A DNA stretch of 64,000 nt from Bryobacterales bacterium (GTDB lineage Bacteria > Acidobacteriota > Terriglobia > Bryobacterales > UBA6623). Under the pieces are notes generated by a model that was given only the letters and a program-made list of their open reading frames with translations, made no database searches and was not told where the DNA came from. How positions within the stretch are numbered: the stretch's first letter is position 1; each line of letters begins with the position of its first letter. The position numbers and the translations under genes were made by a program. Positions 1 to 8,237 of this stretch are shown here, in pieces. The stretch spans positions 62,001 through 126,000 of the forward strand of contig JAJDTX010000150.1 of NCBI GenBank assembly GCA_022826925.1, given 5' to 3'.

Positions 1-1722
1 GTCCGCTACGAACCGGACGAGAGGCCGCCGCTCCCCGTCTCTGTCGGGCTCGGGTTGCAGTACGTGGCGATCACTGCGGCCAGTATCGTGTTGACGCCGG
101 CACTGCTGGTCGGAGCCGTCGGCGGTAGCGACGACTATCTCAGTTGGGTCGTGTTCTCGGCCCTCGTTGTGAGTGGAGTGACCACGGTGATTCAGGTCGT
201 CCGCGTCGGACGCCTGGGCTCCGGATACATCCTGCTGATGGGCAGCAGCAGCGCTTTCCTCGGTGTCTGCGTTCCTGCACTCGAGCAGGGCGGCGGCGAA
301 CTCCTTGCGAGCCTTATCGTCATCTCGTCGCTTTGCCAGTTCGTTCTGGCGGCCAAGCTCTCCCTGTTCCGGAAAATCTTCACGCCGACTGTGGCGGGCA
401 CAGTGCTAATGCTGATCCCCGTGACGCTGGCCCCGATCATCGTGCGCAGGCTAACCGACGTGCCGGCTGAGGCTGCGTCGGCCGCCGCGCCGGTCACAGC
501 CGGGGTGACTCTGGCAGTGATAGTCGCCATCTCGATGCGTGCCAGCGGAGCCTTTCGGCTCTGGGCCGCGGCGGCGGGGTTGGTCGCGGGCAGCCTAGTG
601 GGCGGGGTGTCCTTCGGAATCTACGACAGCAAGCGCGTCTTGGAAGCGGCGTGGGTAGGGCTGCCGGCGCTTGCGTGGCCCGGCATCGACCTCAGCCTCG
701 GTCCCGACTTCTGGGCCTTGCTACCCGCATTCGTCATCGTGACGCTCGTCGGCGCGCTGGACACGATCGGGGACGGGATCGCCATCCAGCGGATCTCCTG
801 GCGAAAGCCGCGCGCCATCGACTTCCAGTCCATTCAGGGCGCGCTTGCCGCCGACGGCCTGGGCAACCTGTTGTCCGGGTTGCTAGGTACAGTGCCGAAC
901 ACGACTTACGCGAGCAGTATCGCGGTCGCCGACCTCACTCGGGTGGCGGCGCGTGTCGTCGGCGTGTGTGCTGGGGTGATGTACGCAGGGCTGGCGTTTC
1001 TCCCAAAGCTTGTCGCCATCATCATCGCGATTCCCGGTCCGGTAGTCGCAGCGTACTTCATCGTATTGATGGCGTTTCTCTTCATCCTCGGCGTCCGGAT
1101 CCTTGTTCACGACGGTCTCGACTATCGCAAGGGCTTCGCCGTGGGCCTCGGATTCTGGCTGGGGCTCGCCTTTCAGATGGACTGGATATTCCCTGAGTAC
1201 TTCCAAGGCGCGTGGAGCGAGCTACTCGGGAACGGGATGACGGTCGGCGGTCTGACGGTGATCATCCTGATGCAATTCGTGGAGCTGACAGGGCCTCGGC
1301 CCCGGCGCCTGAAGACAGAACTGACGTTCGAGAATTTCACGGAGGTCGACGACTTCCTGTCCGACTTCGCCGCACGCGGGAAGCGTACCCCGGAGATGAC
1401 AGACCGGATCCGGGGCGTCGGCGAAGAGATGCTGGTCACCCTGTCCCGGCCACAGGCAGACGACGGGCCGAAGGCAGGGCGACATCTGCTGGTGGTGGCG
1501 CGCAACGACGGCGATGCGGTCAATCTCGAGTTCGCGGCGGCAACAGACGACACCAACCTGGAGGATCGATTGGCTCTACTCGGCGAACGCGTTGCCGGTC
1601 CGCCGGTCGAGGAGGAGATCTCCCTGCGCCTGCTGCGGCACTACGCTTCGTCCGTGCGCCACCAGCAGTTCCACGATACGGACGTGATCACGGTGCGGGT
1701 GGGTCCGGCCGCCTCTCTGTGA
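1..1722 (+). CDS. NCS2-family nucleobase:cation symporter with C-terminal extension (5' partial)
   Basis: Inner-membrane permease of the xanthine/uracil family that should import a purine or pyrimidine base by ion symport. The frame is open to the first base and the codons before 55 encode a typical NCS2 lead-in (PPLPVSVGLGLQY), so the gene starts outside the window. About 12 hydrophobic segments fill codons 20-440, with the family signature GTVPNTTYASSIAV near codons 296-309. A hydrophilic tail of about 130 residues follows. Its segments IRGVGEEMLVTL and EFAAATDDTN loosely resemble the N-box and ATP-lid regions of RsbW/anti-sigma HATPases, which is inference only. A guanine deaminase gene 1.8 kb downstream fits purine salvage but is on the other strand. 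Confidence 0.85.
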   Translation, partial: VRYEPDERPPLPVSVGLGLQYVAITAASIVLTPALLVGAVGGSDDYLSWVVFSALVVSGVTTVIQVVRVGRLGSGYILLMGSSSAFLGVCVPALEQGGGELLASLIVISSLCQFVLAAKLSLFRKIFTPTVAGTVLMLIPVTLAPIIVRRLTDVPAEAASAAAPVTAGVTLAVIVAISMRASGAFRLWAAAAGLVAGSLVGGVSFGIYDSKRVLEAAWVGLPALAWPGIDLSLGPDFWALLPAFVIVTLVGALDTIGDGIAIQRISWRKPRAIDFQSIQGALAADGLGNLLSGLLGTVPNTTYASSIAVADLTRVAARVVGVCAGVMYAGLAFLPKLVAIIIAIPGPVVAAYFIVLMAFLFILGVRILVHDGLDYRKGFAVGLGFWLGLAFQMDWIFPEYFQGAWSELLGNGMTVGGLTVIILMQFVELTGPRPRRLKTELTFENFTEVDDFLSDFAARGKRTPEMTDRIRGVGEEMLVTLSRPQADDGPKAGRHLLVVARNDGDAVNLEFAAATDDTNLEDRLALLGERVAGPPVEEEISLRLLRHYASSVRHQQFHDTDVITVRVGPAASL

Positions 1723-1781
1723 GCACGACTCGAAGTTCCGGACCGGAGGTGACCGAGGGGAGCGACCTCGGGAGTGGTGCG

Positions 1782-2282
1782 ATGCTGATCGCACTGGGCG
1801 GTCTGCCGGGCGTGGGCAAGTCGACCATCGCGACATCACTGGCCCGGAGGATCGGGGCGGTGCATCTGCGCATCGACACAATCGAGCAGGCGATGCGGAA
1901 CGCGGGCCAGAAGGTGTCGGGGCCAGAGGGTTATCTCGCAGCTCGCAATCTCGCCGAGGAAAACCTGCGCCTCGGCCACACCGTCATCGTCGACTCGGTC
2001 AATCCGATAGCGACTACTCGCGACTACTGGCACGCGACTGCTGCGCGCCTGGCGATAGATCTCGTGGAGATCGAGGTTGTCTGCAGCGACAAGCGCCAGC
2101 ATCGCCAGCGGGTCGAGTCACGCGCCAGCGATGTCCGCGGCCTTGTGCTTCCGACTTGGCAGCAGGTCCTAGACCGACGCTATGAGCGGTGGACGACCGC
2201 TCATGTCGTCGACACGTCCGGGCGCACATTGGAGGAAACCCTATCGCAGGTGGAGGCCATCGTGCGGCAGCGCCAGCCCTGA
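1782..2282 (+). CDS. P-loop AAA/zeta-toxin-like small-molecule kinase
   Basis: Predicted ATP-dependent kinase of 166 residues. The Walker A motif GLPGVGKST lies at residues 6-14. A DxxR-type segment (RIDTIEQAM) and VIVDSVNP follow, as in the AAA_33 family of gluconate-, chloramphenicol- or polynucleotide-kinase-like proteins. The substrate is unknown. ATG 1782 is preceded by GGAG at a good distance; an in-frame GTG at 1749 is an alternative start. It lies 59 bp after the permease, so co-transcription is possible. The longer open frame reaching back to 1212 only overlaps the permease and is not coding. Confidence 0.75.
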   Translation: MLIALGGLPGVGKSTIATSLARRIGAVHLRIDTIEQAMRNAGQKVSGPEGYLAARNLAEENLRLGHTVIVDSVNPIATTRDYWHATAARLAIDLVEIEVVCSDKRQHRQRVESRASDVRGLVLPTWQQVLDRRYERWTTAHVVDTSGRTLEETLSQVEAIVRQRQP

Positions 2283-2345
2283 CCCCTATGCTGGCCGGCT
2301 GGCGTTGACGAACACCGGCGGCCTGGAGCGGGAGATTGGTCGCGG

Positions 2346-2675
2346 CTATGCCGCTTGATCGATCAGCCTCGTAAGTACCGAGAGGTGCCGCTTGAGGCTG
2401 GTCCGACCGCTGTCGCTGAGCCGGTACCAAGTTACCGGCCGGCGATCACGGTAGGTCTTCTCCACTGCCAGGTATCCGGACTCCTCGAGCTTGCGCAGAT
2501 GCGCGCCGAGACTTCCGTCCGTCTCGCCAAGCACCTGTTTGAGACCGGTGAAAGACATCGCGTCGTGCCTGGAGAGCAGGACGCACGCCGCCAGCCGGAC
2601 GCGATGCTCGAGGACGCCGTTGAGAAGGTCGAGCTCGTCAAGAGCAGGCAGTTCGGGATCAGCTGGCCGTTTCAC
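2346..2675 (-). CDS. Winged-helix transcriptional regulator (ArsR/MarR-like, HTH_34 type)
   Basis: A 109-residue DNA-binding protein. Residues 20-95 form a winged helix: HRVRLAACVLL, MSFTGLKQVLGETDGSLGAHLRKLEESGYL and a wing rich in Arg (KTYRDRRPVTWYRLSD). This matches the short repressors that are paired with a small membrane protein in Acidobacteria and Actinobacteria. Its start overlaps the end of the upstream membrane-protein gene by 17 bp, so the two are probably one transcript, made from the promoter and operator at 3255-3311. Autorepression through that palindrome is inferred. The ligand is unknown. Confidence 0.8.
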   Translation of the reverse strand: MKRPADPELPALDELDLLNGVLEHRVRLAACVLLSRHDAMSFTGLKQVLGETDGSLGAHLRKLEESGYLAVEKTYRDRRPVTWYRLSDSGRTSLKRHLSVLTRLIDQAA

Positions 2676-3228
2676 GCTTCGGTGCTCCGAGCAATGCTCC
2701 GGTCACAAGCGCGATGGCGAGCACTACACCTGCAGTGGTCCAGCCATAGCCGGGAACCCAGACCGTGACCAAGTACGCGGCCCCCATCAGAACGCCGATA
2801 GGCATCATCCGGCGCTCGACATAAAGGCCCCCGTGGAAGTAGGTCAACCCGAGCAGCAGGACCCACAGGGACCCGAACCCAGCCCACGTCAGTTGCCCTG
2901 CACTGACGAGGGCCAGCCCAAGCAGACCTGCAGTCATGAATGACAGCCAGTGAAGGCTATGGCGTACACCTGTCCGGCGATCCCGCAAGCCGGCGCTACG
3001 ACTCGCGCGCATCCCAAGCCAAACCGAGAGCACGAATCCGATGGGCCCTGCAAAGAGCCAGTAGGTGCCGATCCACGAATAGTCGTCGACAAAGTCGACC
3101 AGCACGAAGCCAACGCCTCCAAGCAGCGCCCACAAGAGATAGATCGCAGGAACGGATCGCGCCTCCGACCGTTCGGCCGCGGCACGAACAAACGCGATAT
3201 CTTCCTTGAGTTGAGTTTTGTCGGTCAT
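2659..3228 (-). CDS. Multi-pass membrane protein paired with winged-helix regulator
   Basis: An integral membrane protein of 189 residues with five or six hydrophobic segments after an acidic N-terminus (MTDKTQLKEDIAFVRAAAER). No enzymatic motif is visible. ATG 3228 has a near-ideal Shine-Dalgarno AAGGAGG five bases upstream. It is the first gene of a two-gene operon with the winged-helix regulator, which it overlaps. This arrangement is common for membrane-stress or differentiation switches in which the regulator controls its own membrane partner. That role is inferred; the family is recognised only by layout. Confidence 0.7.
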   Translation of the reverse strand: MTDKTQLKEDIAFVRAAAERSEARSVPAIYLLWALLGGVGFVLVDFVDDYSWIGTYWLFAGPIGFVLSVWLGMRASRSAGLRDRRTGVRHSLHWLSFMTAGLLGLALVSAGQLTWAGFGSLWVLLLGLTYFHGGLYVERRMMPIGVLMGAAYLVTVWVPGYGWTTAGVVLAIALVTGALLGAPKRETAS

Positions 3229-3254
3229 CGAGTCCTCCTTGACTCTGGATTACT

Positions 3255-3311
3255 GAGTTGCTCTGTATTCCAGAGCAACTCTATACTACAGAGCACTGCG
3301 GCAGCTGTCAA
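3255..3311 (-). promoter_or_regulatory. Sigma-70-type promoter with overlapping palindromic operator
   Basis: Reading the minus strand, TTGACA (3306-3311) is 17 bp from TAGTAT (3283-3288), close to the vegetative consensus. Immediately downstream, covering the expected +1, is a perfect 11-bp inverted repeat: GAGTTGCTCTG at 3255-3265 and CAGAGCAACTC at 3271-3281, spacer TATTC. Related half-sites, CTCTGG near 3243 and CAGAGCA at 3290-3296, flank it. The position fits a repressor site for the winged-helix regulator. The rest of this gap, 3312-3531, shows no gene or obvious signal. Confidence 0.75.
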
Positions 3312-3531
3312 CCCCAGTCGCGAAAAGCTTTTCGGCGCTGGCCGGAGAATTGAGTCTCTGCGGATACCAGCCCTTGATCGGCGGTGGCGCAGAGTCCTGG
3401 ATCGGCCGGAATCCGCCGCGGCCCACGACGCTCAAGACGAAGCCGGGTTGGAAGATGCCGTAGGAGCCAACGAGCCAAGGCATCGCCCACCGGGCTTCGT
3501 CATCCCGAGCCGATCGACGGCCGCCCCCGTC

Positions 3532-3999
3532 TCAGTAGGTGCGATCTCCCGCCAGATTCGTCCAGGCGTCGAGGACATCGAGCGCCCCGTCGCAGGGGAT
3601 ATGCACCATCGGCAGCTCGCGTTCCTCGAACGGTTTCGCCAGCTCCTCGTAGATGAATTCGTCGCGGAACTCGATCCCTGCGGCGTCGTGCCGGTTGACC
3701 GAAAAGTAGACCCTGCCGATGCGCGACCAGTAGATCGCGCCCAGGCACATCGGGCACGGCTCGCAACTGGAATAGATCTCGCAGCCGGTCAGGTCGTACG
3801 TCCCCAGCTTGCGGCAGGCGTTCCTGATCGCCACGATCTCGGCATGGGCTGTGGGGTCCTTCGAGCGCAGCACCTCGTTCCAGCCTTCGCCGACGACCGC
3901 GCCGTCGCGGACGACCACGGCCCCGAACGGCCCGCCGTGGCCCAGCCGCATGCCTTTGTCGGCCAGAGCCACCGCCCGCTTCATGTGCGCTTCGTTCAT
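3532..3999 (-). CDS. guaD: Guanine deaminase-like nucleoside/nucleobase deaminase
   Basis: Cytosolic zinc enzyme predicted to deaminate guanine to xanthine. The 155-residue product matches the Bacillus GuaD type along its length: GGPFGAVVVRDG, the zinc/proton-shuttle motif PTAHAE, the second zinc motif CEPCPMCLGAIYW, and the GuaD-like C-terminus (AAGIEFRDEFIYEEL followed by an EER segment). ATG 3999 gives the family length; the longer frame to 4113 adds 38 unrelated residues. A nucleobase permease at the left edge supports a purine-salvage role. tRNA-adenosine deaminase (TadA) is less likely because of the C-terminal GuaD features. Confidence 0.8.
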   Translation of the reverse strand: MNEAHMKRAVALADKGMRLGHGGPFGAVVVRDGAVVGEGWNEVLRSKDPTAHAEIVAIRNACRKLGTYDLTGCEIYSSCEPCPMCLGAIYWSRIGRVYFSVNRHDAAGIEFRDEFIYEELAKPFEERELPMVHIPCDGALDVLDAWTNLAGDRTY

Positions 4000-4239
4000 A
4001 GTTCCACGGTGCCAGCCCGCCGCTTGCATGCCACAGCTGGCTCGACGGGACAAATTGTATCTCTCGCTCTTGAGATGCGCGGTTCGCTCGACACTCGTAC
4101 CGGTGCCCGCCAATTACCCGTTGCGCCGCTCAGGGTCGCCTTTGTGATAGGGGCGACGGGCTTGCGCCCTAGTTGCGCAATCCACTTCTGACGTCTTGTC
4201 AGGCGTCGCCTGCGTCATTGAAAATCCGTTCTCGGACAT

Positions 4240-4974
4240 TCACTGGCTCCCGACACGCCTCGATATGGAATCGGAAAAGTTCGCCAAATTGACCAGGCAG
4301 TGCGCGATTGTCCCGGGGCGGACACTGTGCGTGTGGATGGTTGCGTAGATGAGCGGCAGAATGCCTAACGTGCGTACCGGAATCATCCACGGCGTGCGGA
4401 AATGGTAAATGGAGAAAAGAAAGCTGTGCGCGGCGGGCTTTAGGCGCCCGAACTGGCTTGGCATTCTTGGGAGCAGATACCCGCGGAAATAGAGCTCTTC
4501 GGTTATGGGAACGAGGATGCCGGTAAGAACGATGTTCGCAAAGAGAACGCCCCCTGAAATCTCCGAACCCCCCGTCATTTGGTACTTCGCGAGGACGCTG
4601 ACACCAATGAGAGTTTCAAGCCAGCGGGTGATCGGCTCAAGCGCTGCGAAGATGATGGCGGTTGGCACCAGGATCGCGGGAACCCATATGAAATAGCGAG
4701 ACCAGGAGACTGGTTGGTTGTACACAACGATGCCTTCGAGCGACCACCCTGGGTTCTGCCGCTTCTTGGCCAGGTAGTAGAGGTAGCCCAGCTGCACGGG
4801 AATCAGCACGAACGCGTTTGCGAATACGCCGAAGAATAGCTCCGGCGGTAATGACGGGTTCCAAAAGGTCGCTAATCCCAGCAAGGTCGCTGCTATGTTC
4901 GCGACGCCGGGAGCTAGATGGAGGAAGAGACACTTGCCCAAGGAATGAGGCTCAACCGCCGAACCGCTATCCAT
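4240..4974 (-). CDS. CPBP-family intramembrane glutamic protease
   Basis: A membrane protease-like protein of 244 residues with about six to eight hydrophobic segments. The CPBP/Abi motif EELYFRGYLL near residue 163 and the later FSIYHF (FxxxH) motif near residue 190 supply the predicted catalytic Glu and His. Such proteins process prenylated or signal-peptide-like substrates or act in bacteriocin immunity. Nothing nearby suggests a particular substrate. It stands alone, with about 240 bp of featureless sequence to the deaminase start and 140 bp to the PQQ dehydrogenase stop. Confidence 0.8.
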   Translation of the reverse strand: MDSGSAVEPHSLGKCLFLHLAPGVANIAATLLGLATFWNPSLPPELFFGVFANAFVLIPVQLGYLYYLAKKRQNPGWSLEGIVVYNQPVSWSRYFIWVPAILVPTAIIFAALEPITRWLETLIGVSVLAKYQMTGGSEISGGVLFANIVLTGILVPITEELYFRGYLLPRMPSQFGRLKPAAHSFLFSIYHFRTPWMIPVRTLGILPLIYATIHTHSVRPGTIAHCLVNLANFSDSISRRVGSQ

Positions 4975-5116
4975 TTCCCATTACTTGCGGGAACGGAGCG
5001 GATTTCACGCTACGCCGTGACCGCCTCGGATCGCAGGTGTGAGTAATAAATGACCACGGATCAGTAGTTTGCGTGATCGTAAGCATGGCTCTGGCCCGTG
5101 GCGGAAACCCACTCGG

Positions 5117-6862
5117 TCACTCAGGCAGAGCGAAGACGAAAATGCTTGAGCCCGAAGGGAAGTCCTCGGCCTCCGGCCAGAGCTGCGTCGTGAGCCCGGC
5201 TAGAGCCGAGCCCCAGCCGCTCGGAGTGGCGATGTACTGCCGGCCGCCGACCGCGTAGGTAACGGCGGAGCCGCGATGGCCGGAACCCGTACGAAAGCTC
5301 CACAGTTCGCTACCATCGCTCGCGTCGAGCGCAAAAAACCTGCCGGTGGCGTCGCCGCTAAATACTAGCCCCCCGGCGGTAGCTAACTGCGATGCCAGCA
5401 GGGGGTACTTGTGCCGAATCCGCCACTTGCGCTCCCCGGTGACCGGATCGTAGGCCGACAGGTGCGCATGCGCCTCTCCGCTCTTCGGGTGAGCCATCTC
5501 AAACTCTCCCCCGAAGAACGCGAGACCCTCCTGGGGATCCTCCTGCCTCACTGTCAGCGTCTGGCACCATTCCAGGCCAGTCGAATAAAACCAGCCGGTC
5601 TGGGGCGAGTAAGCGCCATGATTCCAGCTCCGCCCGCCGCCAATCGCGGGGCAAACGAAGCTGGTCTCGCCCACGGGCGGCTCGTTTCGTCCGATCAAGC
5701 GTCCCCGTTCGTCGATGCCTTCGATCCAGTTCGAACTCTCCACCAGCGGCCAAGCGCCGAGGAACTCCCCGCTCTGGCGATCCAGCAGCCACACATAGCC
5801 CGACTTGGACGGATTGAGCATGGTCTTGCGCATCACTCCGTCCACTTCCAGGTCCAGCAGGACCATTTCGTAAGCCGTGTCGTAGTCCCACACGTCGTGC
5901 GGGATCTGCTGGTAGTGCCATTGGATCTCGCCGGTATCCGGATCGAGCGCAACAACGGAATCCGTGTAGAGGTTGTCGCCTTCTCGGTCGCCGCCATAGA
6001 AGTCGGCAGCCGGGTTTCCCACTGCCCAATACAGCAGGTCCAGCTCGGGATCGTAGGTCCCGGTCACCCAAGTCGAGCCGCCACCGTAAATCCACGAGTC
6101 CCCGGCCCAAGAATCGTGACCGGGCTCGCCTGGCCCGGGGATTGTCCAGAACCGCCAGCGGTGCCGCCCGGTGCGGGCGTCGAAGGCGTTGATGTATCCG
6201 CGATGAGCCGAGTCACCTCCCGTGACGCCCGTGATTACCAGGTCCTTGACCACTAGCGGTGCAGCGGTGATGTTGCAGCCGCATTGCTTGGAGTTCTCCA
6301 CCTCCACGCGCCAGACTTCCTCTCCAGTCTCTCGGTCCAACGCGACTACATGGTTGTCCAATGTGCCCATGAAGACCAGCCCATAGGCCACCGCTACGCC
6401 ACGGTTCCAAGTCCCATAGGTGCCGGGAATCTGATCCGGTCTGGGATAGTCGTAGCGCCAGATCTGCTCGCCCGTGGCCGCATCGAGCGCAAAGACGCGA
6501 TTCCAAGCGGTCGAGACGTACATAGTGCCGTCAACAACCAGCGGCGCAGCTTGCAGTCCGCCATCGGTCACACCGCTCTCGAAGGCCCACACAGGCCGGA
6601 GCTGTTCGATGTTCGAGCGGTTGATCTGATCCAGCGGACTGTAGCGCCAGCTCTCGTACGTACCGTAATAGGTCAACCAGTTCTGCGGCTCGTCGACAGC
6701 ACGATCGAGCCTCGCGGAATCAACCTCCTCACCTAGAGCCAGCCCTGCTGCAAGCAGCAACGCTGCTGCGAATCGCGGGATGTTCGGCCGGATGTGGGCG
6801 CGACGGCCGAACCGTACGACCCACATGCAATCCTCCGCACCGAGCCTGTGCCGTGTCGTCAT
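5117..6862 (-). CDS. PQQ-dependent (quinoprotein) alcohol/methanol-type dehydrogenase
   Basis: Predicted periplasmic enzyme oxidising an alcohol or aldehyde with pyrroloquinoline quinone, 581 residues from ATG 6862. A signal peptide lies around residues 14-44 (FAAALLLAAGLALG). Tryptophan-docking repeats such as ALDAATGEQIWRYD and ALDPDTGEIQWHY form the eight-bladed propeller. Asp326 in HDVWDYD is the expected catalytic base and Asn283 in VGNPA a calcium ligand. Oddities: the usual vicinal Cys-Cys is Cys-Gly-Cys (194-196), and the Glu calcium ligand in the GAE-type segment appears to be Asp (GGD, 215-217). No cytochrome domain follows. ATG overlaps the stop of the upstream cyclase gene (TGATG), implying translational coupling. 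Confidence 0.85.
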   Translation of the reverse strand: MTTRHRLGAEDCMWVVRFGRRAHIRPNIPRFAAALLLAAGLALGEEVDSARLDRAVDEPQNWLTYYGTYESWRYSPLDQINRSNIEQLRPVWAFESGVTDGGLQAAPLVVDGTMYVSTAWNRVFALDAATGEQIWRYDYPRPDQIPGTYGTWNRGVAVAYGLVFMGTLDNHVVALDRETGEEVWRVEVENSKQCGCNITAAPLVVKDLVITGVTGGDSAHRGYINAFDARTGRHRWRFWTIPGPGEPGHDSWAGDSWIYGGGSTWVTGTYDPELDLLYWAVGNPAADFYGGDREGDNLYTDSVVALDPDTGEIQWHYQQIPHDVWDYDTAYEMVLLDLEVDGVMRKTMLNPSKSGYVWLLDRQSGEFLGAWPLVESSNWIEGIDERGRLIGRNEPPVGETSFVCPAIGGGRSWNHGAYSPQTGWFYSTGLEWCQTLTVRQEDPQEGLAFFGGEFEMAHPKSGEAHAHLSAYDPVTGERKWRIRHKYPLLASQLATAGGLVFSGDATGRFFALDASDGSELWSFRTGSGHRGSAVTYAVGGRQYIATPSGWGSALAGLTTQLWPEAEDFPSGSSIFVFALPE

Positions 6863-7827
6863 CACTCGGATCCCCCTCCTGGCAACAGCGCGATCGCCCT
6901 GGCGGGAGCGCCCGACTGGTCGGCGACCTTCAAGGGCAAGGCAATGTAGAACGCACCCCGCACAGGCAACTCGCCGAGGTTGATCAGCAGCTCTTCCCAG
7001 CTCATGCCGTGTTGCAGCCCGGCCAAGTGCGTGGGTTGGCCATCTTCGACCGGCCCCATCGAAGCGCCGTCAGTTCCAAGGTGCCAGACGCCACGGTCGA
7101 AGAGGTACTTGACCGCCTCCGGAGTCGGCGCTGGCCATCCCGGAGCGGTCTTCAGGACCAACGGCTCCATCGTCATGCGGGCACCCTCTGGCAGGGGCTT
7201 GTAGTACGCATCCGAGTAACCGCTGCGGAACAACACCACTTCGCCGGGTTGGATTGGGCCATGTTCGGACTCCCAAGCCTGAATGCGCTCCACGGTGATC
7301 GGCGCGGAGAATCCCGGCTCGGCCGCGTCTCGCAGATCTGTCACATCGATGACCACCGCTGGCCCCATCATTCTGTTCAACGGATACTTGTCGCCAGTGA
7401 TGGCGCCCATCGGGCTGGCATGCGGCAGGCCCGAATCCGGCGGCGGCACGAAATGCGCGGGGAAATCTGTCTGCGTGCCAGTGTGTTCGTCGAGAACGAA
7501 GCGCTGGGAATAATACGGCCCGTTGCTGCCCGACGCCGGCGAGCCGTAGAAGTTGGTGGGCTGCTCGAACCAGTTATTCGTCCAGCGCGCAAAGGGCGGG
7601 TTGGAACCCCAGTGTGCGGGCAATGTCTCCGATAACAACACGGTGAGGTCAACTACGCGCCGCGCCCGCCCGGTCAACTCCCCGACCGCGCTAGCTTCGA
7701 CCACGGCCTCATCGAGGCCGGAAGCTACGCCAGCAGCGGGATCAGACCCAGGCTTCTCCGTAGAGGTGCAGTACAGCGCTAGCAAGAGCAGCGCAGAGGT
7801 TGCGCAAGCAGCTCGGGGAGGCAGCAT
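6862..7827 (-). CDS. Cyclase-family (kynurenine-formamidase-like) metal-dependent hydrolase, exported
   Basis: Predicted secreted hydrolase of 321 residues in the family of arylformamidase, isatin hydrolase and polyketide cyclases. A signal peptide precedes Cys (LLLALYC), so a lipoprotein is possible though the lipobox is poor. The metal motif reads HTGTQTDFPAH, where the classical form has His in place of the Gln. DLTVLLSETLP and the C-terminal LGTDGASMG are family-typical. ATG 7827 has AAGGAG upstream and is preferred over TTG 7854. Its stop overlaps the start of the PQQ dehydrogenase, so the two probably act on one pathway, for example opening a ring or ester around an oxidised alcohol. 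That pathway is inferred. Confidence 0.75.
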   Translation of the reverse strand: MLPPRAACATSALLLLALYCTSTEKPGSDPAAGVASGLDEAVVEASAVGELTGRARRVVDLTVLLSETLPAHWGSNPPFARWTNNWFEQPTNFYGSPASGSNGPYYSQRFVLDEHTGTQTDFPAHFVPPPDSGLPHASPMGAITGDKYPLNRMMGPAVVIDVTDLRDAAEPGFSAPITVERIQAWESEHGPIQPGEVVLFRSGYSDAYYKPLPEGARMTMEPLVLKTAPGWPAPTPEAVKYLFDRGVWHLGTDGASMGPVEDGQPTHLAGLQHGMSWEELLINLGELPVRGAFYIALPLKVADQSGAPARAIALLPGGGSE

Positions 7828-8237
7828 GATGGACTCCTTCTTGCGGGTACCCAAACTCCGGCGGTTGCTCCAATCGCAGGACCGGCTGGCCTCGGAGAAT
7901 CTATAGCCGCAGGCCGTTGTTTGCGGGCAGTCAACTATCTAGAAACGATATCGCACCGCGAGAATCAAACTTGACTGAGGCACATGGGATTAGGTGATCC
8001 TGGTCAACCGCCAGCGCGTCAACAACGGCCCCGATCTCAGCGTTGAACTCTGTTTCCATCCAGATATGGCTCCCTCTCGCGCTCAAGGGCACCAAGGTGA
8101 TCGCTCCAAGCGCGCTCGCGCACGATTCTTGCGTGACGCGACCCGGCACCAACTCGGGCTCCCGACATGCCGACTCGGTCGCATACGATGAGAAGGACGC
8201 CGGTGCGCCCGCGACCGCAACTGTCGCGGCAGGATCC
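7828..8237. other. 410-bp divergent intergenic region; possible outer-membrane-protein remnant
   Basis: No convincing intact gene lies between the cyclase and DUF1592 starts. On the minus strand, 7939-7986 encodes HVPQSSLILAVRYRF followed by a stop, which looks like the last beta-strand of an outer-membrane barrel, but the frame closes just upstream. A second minus-strand frame (7931-8431) stays open across the region without a recognisable domain. It could be a decayed receptor gene or chance. Promoters for both flanking genes should be here but none is clear. Confidence 0.3.

Noticed and set aside
8043-8237. Longer start for the DUF1592 protein
   Set aside because: It adds 65 residues without a signal peptide or motif; ATG 8238 has a Shine-Dalgarno and yields a proper signal sequence.
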